Shown piece by piece: positions 1 to 7,649 of a DNA stretch of 64,000 nt; the first letter of the stretch is position 1; each line of letters starts with the position of its first letter. The notes under the pieces were generated by a model. It was not told the origin of the DNA. It saw nothing but the letters and a program-made list of their open reading frames with translations, and did no database searches. This stretch comes from Ideonella sp. (GTDB lineage: Bacteria > Pseudomonadota > Gammaproteobacteria > Burkholderiales > Burkholderiaceae_C), in NCBI GenBank assembly GCA_015075165.1, contig JABTUY010000006.1, positions 124,001 to 188,000 of the forward strand, read 5' to 3'. The position numbers and the translations under genes are program-made.

Positions 1-38
1 CGTTGGCTTCACCCATCGGGTGAGTGTGCCAAACACCC

Positions 39-209
39 TCAACCCCTCGCCAGCGTTGAAGAAAACGGCGGCGGCACGGGTTCAACTGCGGTTCTTAGGA
101 TCAATGCAATCTCGCCGGGCACTCCGTCGGCAAAGCGCCCCTCGTGCAATTGCTCACGCAGCACCAGGTAGACCTGGTGGTACTTGGGCACCGGCAGGGC
201 GGATGTCAC
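39..209 (-). pseudogene. GntR-family regulator, N-terminal remnant
   Basis: The first ~35 residues from the GTG at 209 read like the start of a GntR/HutC-type winged-helix DNA-binding domain (PKYHQVYLVLREQL, then FADGVPGE). Similarity stops there: the expected recognition helix and the ligand-binding domain are missing, and the frame runs on without recognisable sequence to a stop at 39. A full member would be about 230-250 residues. The frame also opens at a TTG at 245, but that codon lies inside the -35 box, so it is unlikely to be a start. Most likely a deletion remnant. The rest of the first 343 bases holds no gene that I recognise. Confidence 0.55.
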
Positions 210-216
210 GGGCGAG

Positions 217-253
217 ACCGTACAAATGCCCGTTTGTTCTGTCAATAGAACAA
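217..253 (-). promoter_or_regulatory. Promoter and palindromic operator of the decayed GntR gene
   Basis: Reading leftward, TTGACA (245-240) is followed after 17 bases by TACGGT (222-217), a plausible sigma-70 promoter. A perfect palindrome, TTGTTCT-N6-AGAACAA (234-253), covers the -35 box. GntR regulators often bind such sites to repress themselves, so this looks like an autoregulatory operator left behind in front of a truncated regulator. The predicted transcript start falls next to the GTG codon at 209, so the message may have been nearly leaderless. Function is inferred; only the symmetry and the hexamers are seen. Confidence 0.45.
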
Positions 254-343
254 TTCAAGTCGTGCCGCGCGGGGCCGATCTGGGATCTCAACGCTGTCTT
301 GTTCGACCGATCACGCGGCGGCCACCCACCTAAGCTGACGACC

Positions 344-649
344 ATGATGAATCGCATCCACACCCACCGCCAACCCGCTGCGGCCCGCCACTGGGGCTCG
401 CGCCGCGCCGCGATCGGTGCCATCGAGTGGGAGGAGTTGCCCTCGCTGACCGAGATGCTGCGGCGCGAGGACGAGCACCACACCACGCGCAGCAGTGTCT
501 GGTCGGCCACCGAGCGAATGGACCTCGAGATGGCGCCCACACCGGCGCCGGCCCCGTTCGTCGAATCGATCGACGGCCTGCACGTGCGCGAGATCGCCAA
601 CGACGAGGTGTTCCGCCACTTCTTCGGCGTGCCCGGCGCCAACCACTGA
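344..649 (+). CDS. Hypothetical protein, 101 aa
   Basis: I do not recognise this protein. It starts at tandem ATG codons (344/347) and has codon use typical of the window. It is soluble, with no signal peptide or membrane segment. The N-terminus is Arg/His-rich; the middle is acidic (EWEELPSLTEMLRRED) and probably helical; a short Pro/Ala stretch (APTPAPAP) leads to a C-terminal part containing FRHFFGVPG. There is no clear Shine-Dalgarno, and the frame stays open upstream to 20, so the start is uncertain. It lies between the GntR remnant and a convergent NnrU-like gene. It could be a small lineage-specific protein; a spurious frame is possible but less likely given its third-position GC. Confidence 0.5.
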   Translation: MMNRIHTHRQPAAARHWGSRRAAIGAIEWEELPSLTEMLRREDEHHTTRSSVWSATERMDLEMAPTPAPAPFVESIDGLHVREIANDEVFRHFFGVPGANH

Positions 650-678
650 ATCCGCACACGCGACCGCTGCGATGGACG

Positions 679-760
679 GCCGCGGATCCGGATTTGCCGG
701 ACCGCTGGCGGCGCCCCCTTGCAGGGGGAAGCGCCGAAGGCGCAACGGGGGTGGTTCACT
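679..760 (-). repeat. Stop-codon-associated intergenic repeat, copy A
   Basis: Read leftward, this begins TGAACCACCCCC five bases after the stop of the NnrU-like gene. It then contains GCGCCTTCGGCGC, CCCCCTGCAAGGGGG and a CCGGCAAATCCGG/GGATCCGCGGC end: three short hairpin-forming blocks in fixed order. The same order occurs at 1936-2020, 47224-47345 and 49680-49764. It has no T-tract, so it is not a classical intrinsic terminator. Confidence 0.7.
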
Positions 761-1336
761 TCAGAACGGCCGCACGCCGATCCACGCGCTGTGCAGCCAC
801 AAGGCGAACACGGCCCACGCCAACGCCCCCGCCACCACCGCAACCACCGTCGGCCCGGCGCGGCCGCGTGTCGGCGGCAGGCCCGCCACGCGATCGCGCG
901 CGCGCGCGGCGCGCAAGCACAGCACCGCCCACAGCAGGAAGCCGCCGAACAGCAGCAGGTCCGCCAGCGTGTGGTTGGCCAGCAGGTGCGCGAACGCCCA
1001 CAGCTTGACGCCCAGCAGCATCGGGTGGCCGAGCCGCGCCTTGATCGCATTGCCCGGCACATAGGCCGCGGCGACCAGCACGAACGCCAGCAGCGTCAGC
1101 AGGCTCGCCAAGTGCCGCGCCCACGGCTGCGGCGCCCACAGCGGCACCGGTTGCTGGCGCGCCGCGCTGTAGCCCCAGACGAGCAGCACCAGGCCGACCG
1201 CGCTGGCCAGCGAGTACAGGCCCTTCCAGCGCCCTTGGCCGTGCAGCGCGATGAAACGCGTACGCGTGCCATCGGCGACGATACGCGTGGAGTGCACGCC
1301 GAGGAACAGCACGAGCCCGAGGATCAGGGCGGTCAT
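761..1336 (-). CDS. NnrU family integral membrane protein
   Basis: A 191-residue, very hydrophobic protein with about five or six predicted membrane segments. It begins MTALILGLVLFLGVHSTRIV and has the conserved GHPML...KLWAFAHLLAN region typical of NnrU-like proteins. NnrU was named from denitrification gene clusters, but the family is widespread and its biochemical role is unknown; no denitrification genes are nearby. The ATG at 1336 is chosen because GGAGACG lies just upstream; the frame stays open to 1450 but without a better signal. It is divergent from the MaoC-like gene, with about 110 bases between them for both promoters. Repeat copy A follows its stop codon. Confidence 0.8.
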   Translation of the reverse strand: MTALILGLVLFLGVHSTRIVADGTRTRFIALHGQGRWKGLYSLASAVGLVLLVWGYSAARQQPVPLWAPQPWARHLASLLTLLAFVLVAAAYVPGNAIKARLGHPMLLGVKLWAFAHLLANHTLADLLLFGGFLLWAVLCLRAARARDRVAGLPPTRGRAGPTVVAVVAGALAWAVFALWLHSAWIGVRPF

Positions 1337-1449
1337 GGGAGCGTCTCCTTCGTGGGGCGGACCGAAGGGGTCGCCGGGGCGCCCATCATGCCAACACCCG
1401 CTCGCCGCTATGCTCGGCGCGGACCCGAGCCCTTCGCCCGCCCGACACA

Positions 1450-1938
1450 ATGAACCTGCCCGCCGACCCGACCCGCAATCCTCCCGCGCGCCGCCTCCGC
1501 TACTACTGGGAGGACTTTCCGGTCGGCTCGACGCGCGAGTTCGGCCCGATGGCGGTGACGCGCGAGGCCACCGTCGCGTTCGCGCGCGCGTGGGACCCGC
1601 AGCCGTTCCACCTCGACGACGCGGCGGCAGAGGCGTCGCTGTTCGGCCGGCTGTCGGCCAGCGGCTGGCACACCTGCGCGATGGCGATGCGGATGATGTG
1701 CGACTCGTACCTGCTCGACACGGCCAGTCTCGGCAGTCCGGGCATCGAGAACCTGAAATGGCTGGCGCCGGTCTACCCCGGCGACACGCTGCGCGGCCGC
1801 CTCACCGTGCTCGGCGCGCGGCCGATGAACAGCAAGCCGCACATCGGCCTGGTGCGCTCGCGCTGGGAGCTGTTCAACCAGCATGGCGACGCCGTGCTCG
1901 AGATGGAAGGCTGGGGCATGTTCCGCCGCCGCAATTGA
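1450..1938 (+). CDS. MaoC-like hot-dog fold dehydratase
   Basis: A 162-residue single-domain protein of the MaoC/(R)-specific enoyl-CoA hydratase-like family, which usually hydrates enoyl-CoA or related thioesters. Visible family features are the FPVG...GPMAVTREATVAFARAWDPQPFH block, where the Asp and His of DPQPFH match the catalytic hydratase motif, and the hot-dog core around SGWHTCA and LKWLAPVYPGDTL. It is free-standing, not fused to a dehydrogenase. It probably belongs with the acyl-CoA genes further right, though it is not in their operon. Its stop codon TGA forms the first bases of repeat copy B. Confidence 0.85.
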   Translation: MNLPADPTRNPPARRLRYYWEDFPVGSTREFGPMAVTREATVAFARAWDPQPFHLDDAAAEASLFGRLSASGWHTCAMAMRMMCDSYLLDTASLGSPGIENLKWLAPVYPGDTLRGRLTVLGARPMNSKPHIGLVRSRWELFNQHGDAVLEMEGWGMFRRRN

Positions 1939-2020
1939 ACCACCCCTGAGGCGCCTTCGGCGCCTCCCCCTGCAAGGGGGCGCCGCCTGCGGCCCGGCAA
2001 AGCCGGATCCGCGGCGGCCC
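1936..2020 (+). repeat. Stop-codon-associated intergenic repeat, copy B
   Basis: The element starts with the TGA stop of the MaoC-like gene (TGAACCACCCC). It continues with GGCGCCTTCGGCGCC, CCCCCTGCAAGGGGG and CCGGCAAAGCCGG followed by GGATCCGCGGC. Block order and sequence match copy A closely, in the same orientation relative to the gene it follows. It fills most of the gap to the convergent TPR-protein gene. Confidence 0.75.
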
Positions 2021-2077
2021 TTGACCGCACCCGTTCGTGCGTCGCCGGTAGCACTTGCGGGTCTTGGAACCGGGGAG

Positions 2078-3403
2078 TCAGACCTTGCCGGCCGGGCTCC
2101 TGGCGAACACCGACCAGACACGCGCCAGCGCGGCCGAGCCGTCGCCGCCCTTCACCTCGGCCAGCACCTGCGCCGCCTCGTCGCGGCGGCCGGCGCGCCA
2201 CAGCGCTTGGCCCAGGTGCAGCCGCGCCTCGTCGGCACGGCGCAGGTTGCCCTTGGCCACGCCCTGCTCCATCAGTGCAAGGCCCTTGGCCCCGTGGCCG
2301 GCACTGGCGTAGGCGAGGCCGACGTTGACCAGCGCGTCGCCCTCGCGCGCCTTGCGCGCCGACGCTTCGGCGCGCCCGAGGTCGGCGCTGTCCTTTTCGG
2401 CGGCGGCGCTCGCCCGCTCACGCAGCGCGGTGTGCGCCGCGGCATCCTGGCCATTGCCCAGCAGCGACAGCGCCAGCCCGCGGTCGACCACGCGCAGCGC
2501 TTCGGCCGGGTAGCCGCCCTGCAGCGCCAGTTGCGCCATCTCGACGAACTCCTCGGCGCTGTTCATCAGCCCGGCGGCCAGCCGCAGGCGGAAGACGTCG
2601 AGCCACAGGCGATCGGAGAAGCCGGGCTGCTTGGTCACGCGCGCCAGCAGGTCGGCCCAGTACTCAGGCTTCGGCGCCACCAGCGCGAGCCGCTCGAGCG
2701 TGCGCTGGTAGCCGGCGTCGTCCTTCAACTGCTGGTAGCAGCTGATCAGCAGGCGCAGCGTGATCTCGGGCGTGGGCTGGTGGGCCGCCTCGTCGGCCGC
2801 CACGCGCTGCTCGAGCTCGTCGGCCGCGGGCTTGAACTCGTTGGCCAGGTACAGCGCCTGCGGCAGCAGGCCGCGCAGCGCCGGGTCGGTGCCGCCGTCG
2901 TGCGCATAGCGACGCAGCCACGACACCGCGCGCAAATAGTCCTTCTGCTGGTAGCTGATCTTGGCCAGCAGCTCGATCATCTGCAGCTGCTCGGCGCCAT
3001 CGAACTGGCGGCTGCCCACCACCACTTCGAGCGAGCGCATGGCCTGCGGCCAATCCTGCGTGCTCAACGACACGCCGGCGCGGCCGCGCTCGATCACCGC
3101 CTGCTCGTACATCGACAGGTTCGGCACCGTGGCGGCCTCGCGCAGCTTGGCCTCGGCCGCATCCTTCTGGCCGGCACGCGCGGCGTCCTGCGCCGCGTTG
3201 ACCGCGTTGGCCACCTCGGGCCGCAGCAGCTTGGCAGGCGCCACGGCCCCTTGCGATGCAGCGGGTTGTGACGCGGCGGGCGCCGCGGGAGTCTGCGCCG
3301 CGGCGCTCACCACCGCAGCGGCCAGACCGAGCACGGCCGCGATGCGGAGGTTGCGCACGAATCGGCGGCGCGGGGTGGGTTGCAGGAAGGACGTGGGGTT
3401 CAT
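2078..3403 (-). CDS. Exported tetratricopeptide-repeat protein
   Basis: A 441-residue protein starting at 3403. The frame stays open further upstream, but this Met precedes an RRRF-containing N-region and a hydrophobic stretch ending VVSAAAQ, a Sec-type or possibly Tat-type signal. An Ala/Pro/Gln-rich linker follows. The body is helical with TPR-like repeats (for example YQQKDYLRAVSWLRRY, ALVNVGLAYASAGHGAKGLALMEQGV and LHLGQALWRAGRRDEAAQVL). TPR arrays mediate protein-protein contacts; the partner is unknown. It has no enzymatic motif. It stands alone, is divergent from the esterase gene and is convergent with the MaoC-like gene across repeat copy B. Confidence 0.75.
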   Translation of the reverse strand: MNPTSFLQPTPRRRFVRNLRIAAVLGLAAAVVSAAAQTPAAPAASQPAASQGAVAPAKLLRPEVANAVNAAQDAARAGQKDAAEAKLREAATVPNLSMYEQAVIERGRAGVSLSTQDWPQAMRSLEVVVGSRQFDGAEQLQMIELLAKISYQQKDYLRAVSWLRRYAHDGGTDPALRGLLPQALYLANEFKPAADELEQRVAADEAAHQPTPEITLRLLISCYQQLKDDAGYQRTLERLALVAPKPEYWADLLARVTKQPGFSDRLWLDVFRLRLAAGLMNSAEEFVEMAQLALQGGYPAEALRVVDRGLALSLLGNGQDAAAHTALRERASAAAEKDSADLGRAEASARKAREGDALVNVGLAYASAGHGAKGLALMEQGVAKGNLRRADEARLHLGQALWRAGRRDEAAQVLAEVKGGDGSAALARVWSVFARSPAGKV

Positions 3404-3482
3404 GCCGAGTCCACCGCGACCGGGGTCGCCTGATGCTGGGAAGCGGCGATTGTCGCGCGCCCGCTGCGCGTAGCATCGGTGC

Positions 3483-4151
3483 ATGCACGCGCCACCGCTC
3501 GAAATCGAAACCGGACGTCAACCCACGGCCAGCGTGATCATCCTGCACGGCCTGGGCGCCAGCGGCGATGATTTCGTGCCGCTGTGCGAGCAGCTCGACC
3601 TGGCCGCCGTCGGCGCGCTGCGCTACGTGCTGCCGCACGCGCCGCTGCGCCCGGTGACGATCAACGGCGGCGCGGTGATGCCGGCGTGGTACGACATCCT
3701 CGCGCTCGGCGGCCAGGGCGGCGAAGACGAAACCGGGCTGCGCGCATCGCAGGCCATCGTCGAAGGCCTGATCGCGCGCGAGGTCGCGCGCGGCGTACCG
3801 CCCGGGCGCATCGTGCTCGGCGGCTTCTCGCAGGGCTGTGCGCTGGCGCTGCTGACCGGCCTGCGACACCGCGAGCGGCTGGCGGCCATCGTCGGCCTGT
3901 CGGGCTACCTGCCGCTGGCCGCGACCACCGTGGCCGAGCGCAGCAGCGCCAACCAGACGACGCCGATCTTCCTCGCGCACGGCCGCTTCGACCCGATGAT
4001 CGCGCCGGCGCGCGCGGCCGCGTCGCGCGATGCGCTGCGCGCGCTCGGCTACGCGGTGCAGTGGCATGAGTACCCGATGGAACACGAGGTGTGCCAGCCC
4101 GAGATCGACGATCTGCAGCGCTTCCTGCGCCAGGTGCTGGTCGCGGCGTGA
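3483..4151 (+). CDS. Carboxylesterase, alpha/beta hydrolase
   Basis: A 222-residue cytoplasmic serine hydrolase of the phospholipase/carboxylesterase (acyl-protein thioesterase-like) family, matching the usual length of about 218-225. The oxyanion region is ILHGLGASGDD near residue 21. The nucleophile serine is in GGFSQGCAL near residue 119. The acid is the Asp of HGRFDPMI and the base is the His of PMEHEV. It hydrolyses short acyl esters in characterised relatives; the natural substrate is unknown. The gene starts about 80 bases from the divergent TPR-protein start and is followed by the VOC gene in the same direction. Confidence 0.88.
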   Translation: MHAPPLEIETGRQPTASVIILHGLGASGDDFVPLCEQLDLAAVGALRYVLPHAPLRPVTINGGAVMPAWYDILALGGQGGEDETGLRASQAIVEGLIAREVARGVPPGRIVLGGFSQGCALALLTGLRHRERLAAIVGLSGYLPLAATTVAERSSANQTTPIFLAHGRFDPMIAPARAAASRDALRALGYAVQWHEYPMEHEVCQPEIDDLQRFLRQVLVAA

Positions 4152-4249
4152 ACCGGCAGCGGCGGCGGTGGCCGCCCTTTGCAAGTCGCCGGCGGCGGCG
4201 TATGTTGCGCGCAGCCGTCCACCACCCAACGCGGCTGCTAGGAGGTTGC

Positions 4250-5014
4250 ATGAGCCACTTGCCCGGTAAGTTCGTCTGGTTCGAGCACGCGTCGTCCGAC
4301 ATCCCGAAGGCGCGTCGGTTCTACGATGCCCTCTTCGGCTGGCACACCGAGTCGATGCCGACCGGCGCGCAGCGCTACTCGATGATCCTCAACGGCGACG
4401 GCACGCGCAGCGAGGGCATCGGCGGCTACCGTGGCGCCGCAGCGGCGCAGCGCGCCGCGTGGCAGGGCTACATCTCGGTGCTGGACGTCGATGCCACGTA
4501 CGCATCGGCGCTCGCCGCCGGCGCGACGGGTGTGTCGGCGCCGGCGGATTTCGGCATCTTCGGCCGCGGCGCGACCTTCGCCGACCCCACCGGTGCGGTG
4601 GTCAGCGTGTGGAAGAACGCCCACGGCGACCGCCCCGACCCCGAGCGCACGCCGATCGGCGGCTGGTGCTGGAGCGAGCTGTGGACCCGCGACGACGAGC
4701 GCGCGCTGACGTTCTACGAGCAGGTGTTCGGCTACACGCGCGACACGATGGACATCGACGGCGACGCAACCTACTACCTGCTAAAGACCGGCGAGGTCGC
4801 GCGCGGCGGCTTGATGCGCTCGGTGCGGCCCGACGCGCCGTCGATGTGGCTGCCCTACGTGGCGGTGGCCGATTGCGAAGCCACCACGCAGCGCGCCAAG
4901 GCGCTCGGCGGCGCCGTGCTGATGCCGCCGAGCGACATCCCGAACATCGGCCGCTACGCGATCGTCGAGGATCCGCTCGGCGCCGCGATCGCGTTCATCA
5001 AGATGTGCGCCTGA
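4250..5014 (+). CDS. VOC family protein with two glyoxalase-like domains
   Basis: A 254-residue protein with two tandem vicinal-oxygen-chelate half-domains. The first begins KFVWFEHASSDIPKARRFYD; the second begins CWSELWTRDDERALTFYEQVFG near residue 140. This architecture resembles CFP30B-like proteins and some glyoxalase/bleomycin-resistance relatives; substrate and metal are unknown. The ATG at 4250 is well supported by GGAGG at 4241. The last base of its stop codon is the first base of the next gene's ATG (ATGA at 5012-5016 region), suggesting translational coupling to the enoyl-CoA hydratase. Confidence 0.85.
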   Translation: MSHLPGKFVWFEHASSDIPKARRFYDALFGWHTESMPTGAQRYSMILNGDGTRSEGIGGYRGAAAAQRAAWQGYISVLDVDATYASALAAGATGVSAPADFGIFGRGATFADPTGAVVSVWKNAHGDRPDPERTPIGGWCWSELWTRDDERALTFYEQVFGYTRDTMDIDGDATYYLLKTGEVARGGLMRSVRPDAPSMWLPYVAVADCEATTQRAKALGGAVLMPPSDIPNIGRYAIVEDPLGAAIAFIKMCA

Positions 5015-5805
5015 TGGACAGCCCGCTGCTCGAACGCACCGAGGGCGCGCTGCGCGTGCTGGCGCTGAACCGGCCCGAGCGACGCAATGCGCTCAACATC
5101 GAGATGTGCGAGCGGCTGACGCACGCGCTGCGCGGCGCCGCCGACGACAGCGCGATCGGCGCCGTGCTGCTGCGCGGCGAGGGGCCGGCGTTCTGCGTCG
5201 GCGGCGACGTCAAGGCGATGGCCGAGGGCGCCGGACGCGAGCTGACGCCCGAGCAGCGCATGCGCTCGCTGCGCTCGCGCATGGAAGCGTCGCGCCTGCT
5301 GCACGTCATGCCCAAGCCGACGGTGGCCGCACTGCACGGCGCGGCGGCCGGCGCCGGCTTGGCACTCGCGCTGGCGTGCGACTTCCGCGTCGTCGGCCGC
5401 TCGACCAAGATCACCACGGCGTTCGCCAAGGTCGCGCTGTCGGGCGACTTCGGCGGCAGCTGGTTCCTCACGCGCATCGTCGGCGCCGCACGCGCGCGCG
5501 ACCTCTACCTGCGCCCGCGCGTGATCGGCGCCGACGAGGCGCTCGCGATCGGCCTGGTCAGCGAAGTGGTCGACGACGATCGGCTGCAGCAGCACGCGCT
5601 CGCCTTCGCCGCCGAGCTGGCGCGCGGCCCGCGCGTGACGCTGGGCTACATGAAGCACAACCTGAACCAGGCGATCAGCGGCACGCTGGAGAGCACGCTC
5701 GACCTCGAGGCGCTGCACCACACGCTGAGCGCCGCCACCGATGATCACCGCGAGGCCGCGGCGGCGTTCGTCGAGAAGCGCGAGCCGCGCTTCAGCGGGC
5801 GTTGA
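5014..5805 (+). CDS. Enoyl-CoA hydratase/isomerase family protein
   Basis: A 263-residue crotonase-fold protein. Family marks are LNRPERRNALN near residue 16, FCVGGDVKAMAEGA (oxyanion-hole region near residue 65) and [20 protein letters not shown] (second oxyanion strand near residue 105). The C-terminus has the usual KREPRFSGR ending. The second catalytic Glu typical of true hydratases is not obvious in the GDFGGSWFLTR segment, so isomerase or another crotonase activity on a CoA ester is possible. It overlaps the VOC gene by one base and is probably co-transcribed with it. Confidence 0.85.
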   Translation: MDSPLLERTEGALRVLALNRPERRNALNIEMCERLTHALRGAADDSAIGAVLLRGEGPAFCVGGDVKAMAEGAGRELTPEQRMRSLRSRMEASRLLHVMPKPTVAALHGAAAGAGLALALACDFRVVGRSTKITTAFAKVALSGDFGGSWFLTRIVGAARARDLYLRPRVIGADEALAIGLVSEVVDDDRLQQHALAFAAELARGPRVTLGYMKHNLNQAISGTLESTLDLEALHHTLSAATDDHREAAAAFVEKREPRFSGR

Positions 5806-5849
5806 CGGGCGGGTCGGCGCGCCCGATGCCTGTGCGGAGGCCACCGTCG

Positions 5850-6056
5850 TCAATCGATCTTGATCCGCGCGTCGTGGATCAGCTGCCCGAAGCGCGCGTG
5901 CTCGCGCTTGACCAGTTCGTCCATCTCGACCGGTGTGAGAACGCCGGGCTCGGCGCCCAGACTGGCGAACCACTCGCGCGCTTCGTCGGTGGCGGCGATG
6001 CGCGCGATCTCGGCGTGCAGCCGCTCGACGATCGGCCGCGGGGTTGCCGCGGCCAC
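5850..6056 (-). pseudogene. Bug/TctC-type solute-binding protein, C-terminal remnant
   Basis: About 67 residues that match only the C-terminus of Bug family tripartite-tricarboxylate binding proteins (PRPIVERLHAEIARI ... EWFASLGAEPGVLTPVEMDELVKRE, ending in ARIKID). A complete member, such as the one at 30470-31468, is about 325-330 residues, so roughly four fifths of the 5' end is missing. There is no start codon in a sensible position. It meets, head to head, a LysR fragment that is also missing its 5' end. Confidence 0.75.
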
Positions 6057-6065
6057 CGCGAGGCC

Positions 6066-6418
6066 TCGCCGCGCGCGGCTCGGTGGTGGTGGACAACGCG
6101 CACCGCGACATGGTGCTGGGTCTGGCCGAGGCCGGCGTCGGCGTCGTCCGGGTGCTCGATTGGCAGCAGCGGCCCGGGCACGGCGTGCCGCGTGGGCAGC
6201 CCGTGCCGGTGCTCAGCGACTGGATCGAGGAGACGGTGCCGCCGGTGAACCTGTTGTACCCGCCGAGCGTGCGCCGCGTGCCGCGCGTGCGCCTGTTCAT
6301 CGATTGGGTGACGCAGCTGTTCGCCGAGGTCGAGCGCGAGCGCGAGCGGCCGCTGCCGGCTTCGCCGGTGCCCAGGTGGCTGTCGGCGCGGCGGCCACGC
6401 GCCTCGGAGTCGCGATAG
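6066..6418 (+). pseudogene. LysR-family regulator, C-terminal remnant
   Basis: The frame reads as the last ~115 residues of a LysR-type regulator: VVDNAHRDMVLGLAEAGVGV, a low-complexity middle (DWQQRPGHGVPRGQPVPVL), then PPVNLLYPPSVRRVPRVRLF and IDWVTQLFAEVERE, the usual end of the effector domain. The helix-turn-helix and most of the effector domain are absent; a complete LysR protein is about 300 residues. It is divergent from the Bug remnant, which is the normal arrangement for a LysR gene and its Bug target, so one deletion probably removed both 5' halves and the shared promoter. Confidence 0.65.
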
Positions 6419-6506
6419 CACAGCGGTGAACCGGATCGACCCGCCGTCGACCCTCGGCAAAGGATCAGCGCCAGAATCGGCTTCCTGCCGATCCTGCAAA
6501 ACACCG

Positions 6507-7649
6507 GTGCGCGACCTGACGATCGAACCCGCCACGCTGCCGCCCGCGTGCGAGGCGCTGCGCGCCGAGGTGCGCGCGTTCCTCGCCGAGGCGATGGTCG
6601 ACGTGACGCCGGCGATGCGCACGCGCAACTGGTCGGGCGCGAGTGCGCAGTTCAGCCGCCAGATGGCCGCGCGCGGCTGGATCGGCATGACCTGGCCGCG
6701 CCGCTACGGCGGCCACGAGCGCAGCGCGCTCGAGCGCTACGTGGTGCTCGAGGAGATGCTGGCCGCCGGCGCGCCGGTGGGCGCGCACTGGGTCGCCGAG
6801 CGCCAGAGCGCGCCGCTGCTGATGCGCTTCGCGCCCGACACGCTGGCGCCGCGGATCGTGCCGCGCATCGCGCGTGGCGAGGCGTTCTTCTGCATCGGCA
6901 TGAGCGAACCCGATGCCGGCTCCGACCTGGCGTCGATCCGCACGAAGGCGGTGAACACGCCGCGCGGCTGGGTAATCAACGGCCGCAAGGTCTGGACCTC
7001 GGGCGCGCACCGCGCGCACTACATGATCGCGCTGGTGCGCACCGGCGAGCGCGGGCCCGATCGCCACGCCGGGCTGTCGCAGCTGCTGATCGACCTGCAC
7101 GCCACGCGCGGCATCACCGTGCGGCCGATCGTCAACGCGCTCGGCGAGCACGACTTCAACGAGGTGACCTTCGACGACGCCTGCGTGCCGCACGAACACC
7201 TGATCGGCCGCGAGGGCGACGGCTGGCGCCAGGTGGGTGCGGAGCTGGCGTTCGAGCGCAGCGGCCCCGAGCGCTACCTGTCGAGCACGCAGCTGCTGCT
7301 CGAGATGCTCGACGCCGCCGACGCGAGCAACCCGCGCGACGCGGTGGCGATCGGCCGCGTCGTCGCGCACTACGGCACGCTGCGGCAAATGTCGCTCGGC
7401 GTCGCCGGCCTGCTCGCGCGCGGCGAGCAGCCGATGCTCGCGGCCGCGCTGGTGAAGGACCAGGGCGCACTGCTCGAGCAAGCGATTCCCGACATCGCGC
7501 ACGAGCTGTTCGGCGGCCGCGCGCCACCCGGCTCGACGCTGGCGCAGGCGATGCGCGACACCGCGCTCGCGGCGCCGTCGTTCTCGCTGCGCGGCGGCAC
7601 GCGCGAGATCCTGCGCGGCATCGTCGCGCGCGGCCTGGGGCTGCGGTGA
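6507..7649 (+). CDS. Acyl-CoA dehydrogenase (first subunit of a pair)
   Basis: A 380-residue FAD-dependent acyl-CoA dehydrogenase. Visible are the FAD/substrate motif CIGMSEPDAGSDLASI near residue 133, the NGRKVWTSGAH strand, and a C-terminal RGGTREILRGIVARGLG segment. The GTG at 6507 is preferred: homology begins there (VRDLTIEP), although the frame is open from a GTG at 6426. The next gene is a second, diverged ACAD beginning within this gene's stop codon. This organisation is common for heteromeric alpha2beta2 ACADs that act on bulky or branched acyl-CoAs, but the substrate here is unknown. Confidence 0.85.
   Translation: MRDLTIEPATLPPACEALRAEVRAFLAEAMVDVTPAMRTRNWSGASAQFSRQMAARGWIGMTWPRRYGGHERSALERYVVLEEMLAAGAPVGAHWVAERQSAPLLMRFAPDTLAPRIVPRIARGEAFFCIGMSEPDAGSDLASIRTKAVNTPRGWVINGRKVWTSGAHRAHYMIALVRTGERGPDRHAGLSQLLIDLHATRGITVRPIVNALGEHDFNEVTFDDACVPHEHLIGREGDGWRQVGAELAFERSGPERYLSSTQLLLEMLDAADASNPRDAVAIGRVVAHYGTLRQMSLGVAGLLARGEQPMLAAALVKDQGALLEQAIPDIAHELFGGRAPPGSTLAQAMRDTALAAPSFSLRGGTREILRGIVARGLGLR

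Noticed and set aside
240-245. TTG at 245 as start of the GntR remnant (MTEQTG)
   Set aside because: It lies within the -35 hexamer TTGACA and the operator; homology begins only after the GTG at 209.
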